NCBI RefSeq assembly: GCF_900111905.1
Contig: NZ_FOKM01000011.1
Span: 170,358 to 234,357, forward strand
DNA from: Rhizobium sp. NFR07
GTDB taxonomy: Bacteria > Pseudomonadota > Alphaproteobacteria > Rhizobiales > Rhizobiaceae
Direction: 5' to 3'
Length of the DNA: 64,000 nucleotides
Below the pieces are notes generated by a model. That model did no database searches and was not told where the DNA came from. It worked only from the letters and a program-made list of their open reading frames with translations. This document shows, piece after piece, positions 62,338 through 64,000 of the stretch (its first letter is position 1; each line of letters opens with the position of its first letter). The position numbers were made by a program, and so were the translations under genes.

Positions 62338-63324
62338 ATGAAAGCTGTTTGGGTAGATGACATGGATGCCGGTACTTTCGATGTCGGCAATGCAGATAAA
62401 GAAAACACCTATTTCATGACGGATGACATCCCGGAAATCGGCTATCTCCCCCAGCGAAAACGGCGCGAGCTTGCCCGTGTCCTCAAAATACTATTCGAGG
62501 AATTTGAAACTGCGCAGCGAACAAAGTTGTCGGAAAAGCAGCGAGCCGGCAAGATTCTCAAGGTGATCCTGTTCGGATCTTACGCCCGCGGTGACTGGGT
62601 CGAGGATCGAAAAAGTGGCTATCGCTCCGACTATGACATCCTGGTCGTCGTCAACCTCAAAAGCGTGGCCGAAGGCAACGAGCTCTGGTTTGATGTGTCG
62701 GATCACTTCCTGCGCGAGATGACAATCACCAAAAGGATCGAAACGCCGGTCAATGTGATCGTCCACACTCTTCAGGACATCAACACTCAATTGTCCAGGG
62801 GGCGCCCCTTTTTTATAGACATCGTGCGGGATGGCAAAGCGCTGTATGAAAAGGAAGGCCGTCCGTTCACCGCGCCGAAGCCGCTAAGCGAAGAGGATGC
62901 AAGAGCGGAAGCGGATGCATATTTCCAGCAGTGGTTTTCGCTGTCCGAACAGGCGTACCGCGGCGCCGAATTAATGCTTAAGGAGGACATATGGCGCCAC
63001 GGTGCTTTCATGCTCCACCAAGCAACGGAGGAGGCTTACCATTGCGTGCTACTCGTCCTGTCCCTTTACAGCCCAAAATCCCACAGACTGAAATCGCTAC
63101 GCTCCGCAGCAGAAGGAATAGAGCCGCGACTGATCGGAGCCTGGCCGCGCGACACGAAATTCGCGCGCAGGAGTTTCGAGAGGCTTGATTGGGCCTATGT
63201 CGGTGCTCGATACTCCCCGCATTACGAGATCACGACGGAAGAGCTCGCATGGGTAACCGAGCGGATCAGGGTGCTTCAATCGCTAGTAAAGGCGATCTGT
63301 GAGGAGCGCCTCGGGCAACGCTGA
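62338..63324 (+). CDS. Single-chain nucleotidyltransferase-HEPN protein
   Basis: The 328-residue protein has an N-terminal minimal nucleotidyltransferase domain: FGSYARGDWVED at about 79-90 is the GSxAxGxx motif and SDYDILVVV (Asp98, Asp100) the metal site, with a later strand VNVIVHT giving the usual third position. The C-terminal HEPN domain (about 200-315) has HGAFMLHQATEEAYHCVLLV. Near its end the RNase-type R-x4-6-H motif is shortened to RYSPH. Split MNT-HEPN pairs work as toxin-antitoxin systems, but here both domains are in one chain. A strong AAAGGAGG precedes ATG 62338. It is 58 bp downstream of the relaxase gene. Confidence 0.88.
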   Translation: MKAVWVDDMDAGTFDVGNADKENTYFMTDDIPEIGYLPQRKRRELARVLKILFEEFETAQRTKLSEKQRAGKILKVILFGSYARGDWVEDRKSGYRSDYDILVVVNLKSVAEGNELWFDVSDHFLREMTITKRIETPVNVIVHTLQDINTQLSRGRPFFIDIVRDGKALYEKEGRPFTAPKPLSEEDARAEADAYFQQWFSLSEQAYRGAELMLKEDIWRHGAFMLHQATEEAYHCVLLVLSLYSPKSHRLKSLRSAAEGIEPRLIGAWPRDTKFARRSFERLDWAYVGARYSPHYEITTEELAWVTERIRVLQSLVKAICEERLGQR

Positions 63325-63381
63325 CCTCCTGGAAGCCGATCTCTCAAGCGTTTCGACGCACGAGAGTTGTAGGTCGCATGC

Positions 63382-63657
63382 TTATCTCTCGTCCGCGAAA
63401 TCGGTGGACACTTGATCCATCCAAGCATCGACAAACGCTTGTCTCGCGGCGCGTGGATCAGTCTGCCCCAGAAGCGCGTGAAGGCAGAGGTTCTGTGCAT
63501 GCCAGTAAGCGGGGCCATGCTTGGCTCTGAACTCTGTCCGCATATACCTGATCGCATCACCAGGGCCGACGATCGTCATATCGAGCCGATCACCTCGTCC
63601 AACATAAACTGGTTTATCCCATTGAATTGCGAAATCGATGGTGACGACGGCGCTCAT
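63382..63657 (-). CDS. DUF982 family protein
   Basis: A 91-residue protein, MSAVVTIDFAIQWDKPVYVG at the start, with the complete DUF982 pattern: PVYVGRGDRLDMTIVGPGDA, the AIRYMRTEF helix, the helix with the family Cys (AQNLCLHALLGQTDPRAARQ) and the last helix (AFVDAWMDQ). ATG 63657 follows AAGGGG at a good distance, so the longer frame to 63789 is rejected. It is convergent with the nucleotidyltransferase-HEPN gene. Of the four copies here this is the most canonical. Confidence 0.8.
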   Translation of the reverse strand: MSAVVTIDFAIQWDKPVYVGRGDRLDMTIVGPGDAIRYMRTEFRAKHGPAYWHAQNLCLHALLGQTDPRAARQAFVDAWMDQVSTDFADER

Positions 63658-63808
63658 CTTAGCGTACCCCTTGAGTGCACTTTGAGAGGGCTCGCCGCGC
63701 GATCGAGTGGCGCAAATAACGTCTCTTCGCGGATAGGCGGCGCCATTCTGCAAGCGCTTTGAAAAATCTCCGGGCCGTATTGCTGGCAATGGGTCTTTTC
63801 ATCAACCG

Positions 63809-64000
63809 TAAGCGCGATTTTCCATGCACATTGACGTAGGCGGCAGCACCGGAGCGGCCTCGTTTGCGAAGCGATATCCGGGTCTATCAATTGGCTGAGG
63901 TTTTGGAGAAGCTGAACGGAAGCAGGTCGTCGATGTCGTCGGCTTCGTGGCGTTGAGGCAACTCGGTGAGCACGTGGCGCAGCCAGGTAAGTGGGTCAAC
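63809..64000 (-). mobile_element. IS66-family insertion sequence, one end, continues past the window
   Basis: From 63809 the sequence begins GTAAGCGCGATTTTC, the conserved start of IS66-family terminal repeats. About 80 bases further in, the transposase frame begins on the minus strand (its C-terminal end). Only this end is visible, so length, intactness and the target duplication cannot be judged. Confidence 0.75.
63887..64000 (-). CDS. IS66-family transposase TnpC, C-terminal fragment cut by window edge
   Basis: The 37 visible residues start VDPLTWLRHVLTELPQRHEA and end DLLPFSFSKTSAN before the stop. The PLTWL-x-x-V-L motif and the LPQRHEADDIDDLLP run are the invariant end of IS66 TnpC. 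The gene is truncated only by the end of the window as far as can be seen. Confidence 0.9.
   Translation of the reverse strand, partial: VDPLTWLRHVLTELPQRHEADDIDDLLPFSFSKTSAN

Noticed and set aside
1..64000. CRISPR arrays, tRNA and rRNA genes, integron attachment sites
   Set aside because: No regularly spaced repeats, tRNA cloverleaf or rRNA-like stretch was noticed on either strand; reading by eye cannot exclude a single degenerate tRNA.

Overview
This is a stretch of alphaproteobacterial DNA, most likely from a Rhizobiaceae (Rhizobium/Agrobacterium/Sinorhizobium group) megaplasmid or chromid. The evidence is four DUF982 proteins, DUF1003, DUF2934 and DUF1236 proteins, an ExoX/SyrA-type small membrane protein, an ExoP-type polysaccharide tyrosine autokinase, a PrsDE-like type I secretion operon, an RlxS-like relaxase with its MobC-like partner, and IS3 and IS66 family elements. 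The replicon type is inferred from the relaxase and the insertion sequences; no replication genes are in view.

Region 1 (1-25 kb) is an accessory and stress region. It opens with the 3' end of a UDP-glucuronate decarboxylase-like gene and a methyltransferase. Many small, mostly uncharacterised genes follow, including an Hsp20 gene behind a probable ROSE RNA thermometer. There is a chemoreceptor, two membrane-bound GGDEF-EAL proteins with an orphan amino-acid-type binding protein beside one of them, a VanZ-KTSC fusion, a metallophosphoesterase and an ExoX/SyrA-like protein.

Region 2 (25.3-30.8 kb) is an rmlCBDA operon for dTDP-L-rhamnose. It is flanked by two directly oriented copies of a two-gene cassette (a KTSC protein plus a small secreted protein). 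The left copy is intact; the right copy is decayed by a lost start codon, a nonsense codon and frameshifts.

Region 3 (31-59.4 kb) is the centrepiece: a polysaccharide locus whose parts correspond closely to the xanthan gum set. It has an initiating sugar-phosphate transferase (GumD role), two Wzy-like polymerases (GumE role), an OPX lipoprotein (GumB role), a PCP with a fused tyrosine kinase (GumC role), an acyltransferase-3 (GumF/G role), a GumH-GumM fusion glycosyltransferase, GumK, a GumL-like pyruvyl transferase, a Wzx flippase (GumJ role) and GumI. A convergent block makes UDP-glucuronate and GDP-mannose. Embedded in the locus are a Tat-type GH5 glycosidase, able in principle to cut a beta-1,4-glucan backbone, and a complete type I secretion operon with its own small RTX substrate. 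The simplest reading is a cellulosic backbone with Man-GlcA-Man side chains ending in pyruvylated mannose, possibly also acylated. The link to c-di-GMP signalling and to rhamnose is inference. An IS3-family element (1198 bp, 4-bp target duplication CAGC) sits between gumI and ugd.

Region 4 (59.4-64 kb) is a mobilisation module (MobC-like protein and relaxase, probable oriT upstream), a single-chain nucleotidyltransferase-HEPN protein, a fourth DUF982 gene and one end of an IS66-family element that runs out of the window. No tRNA, rRNA or CRISPR array was seen.
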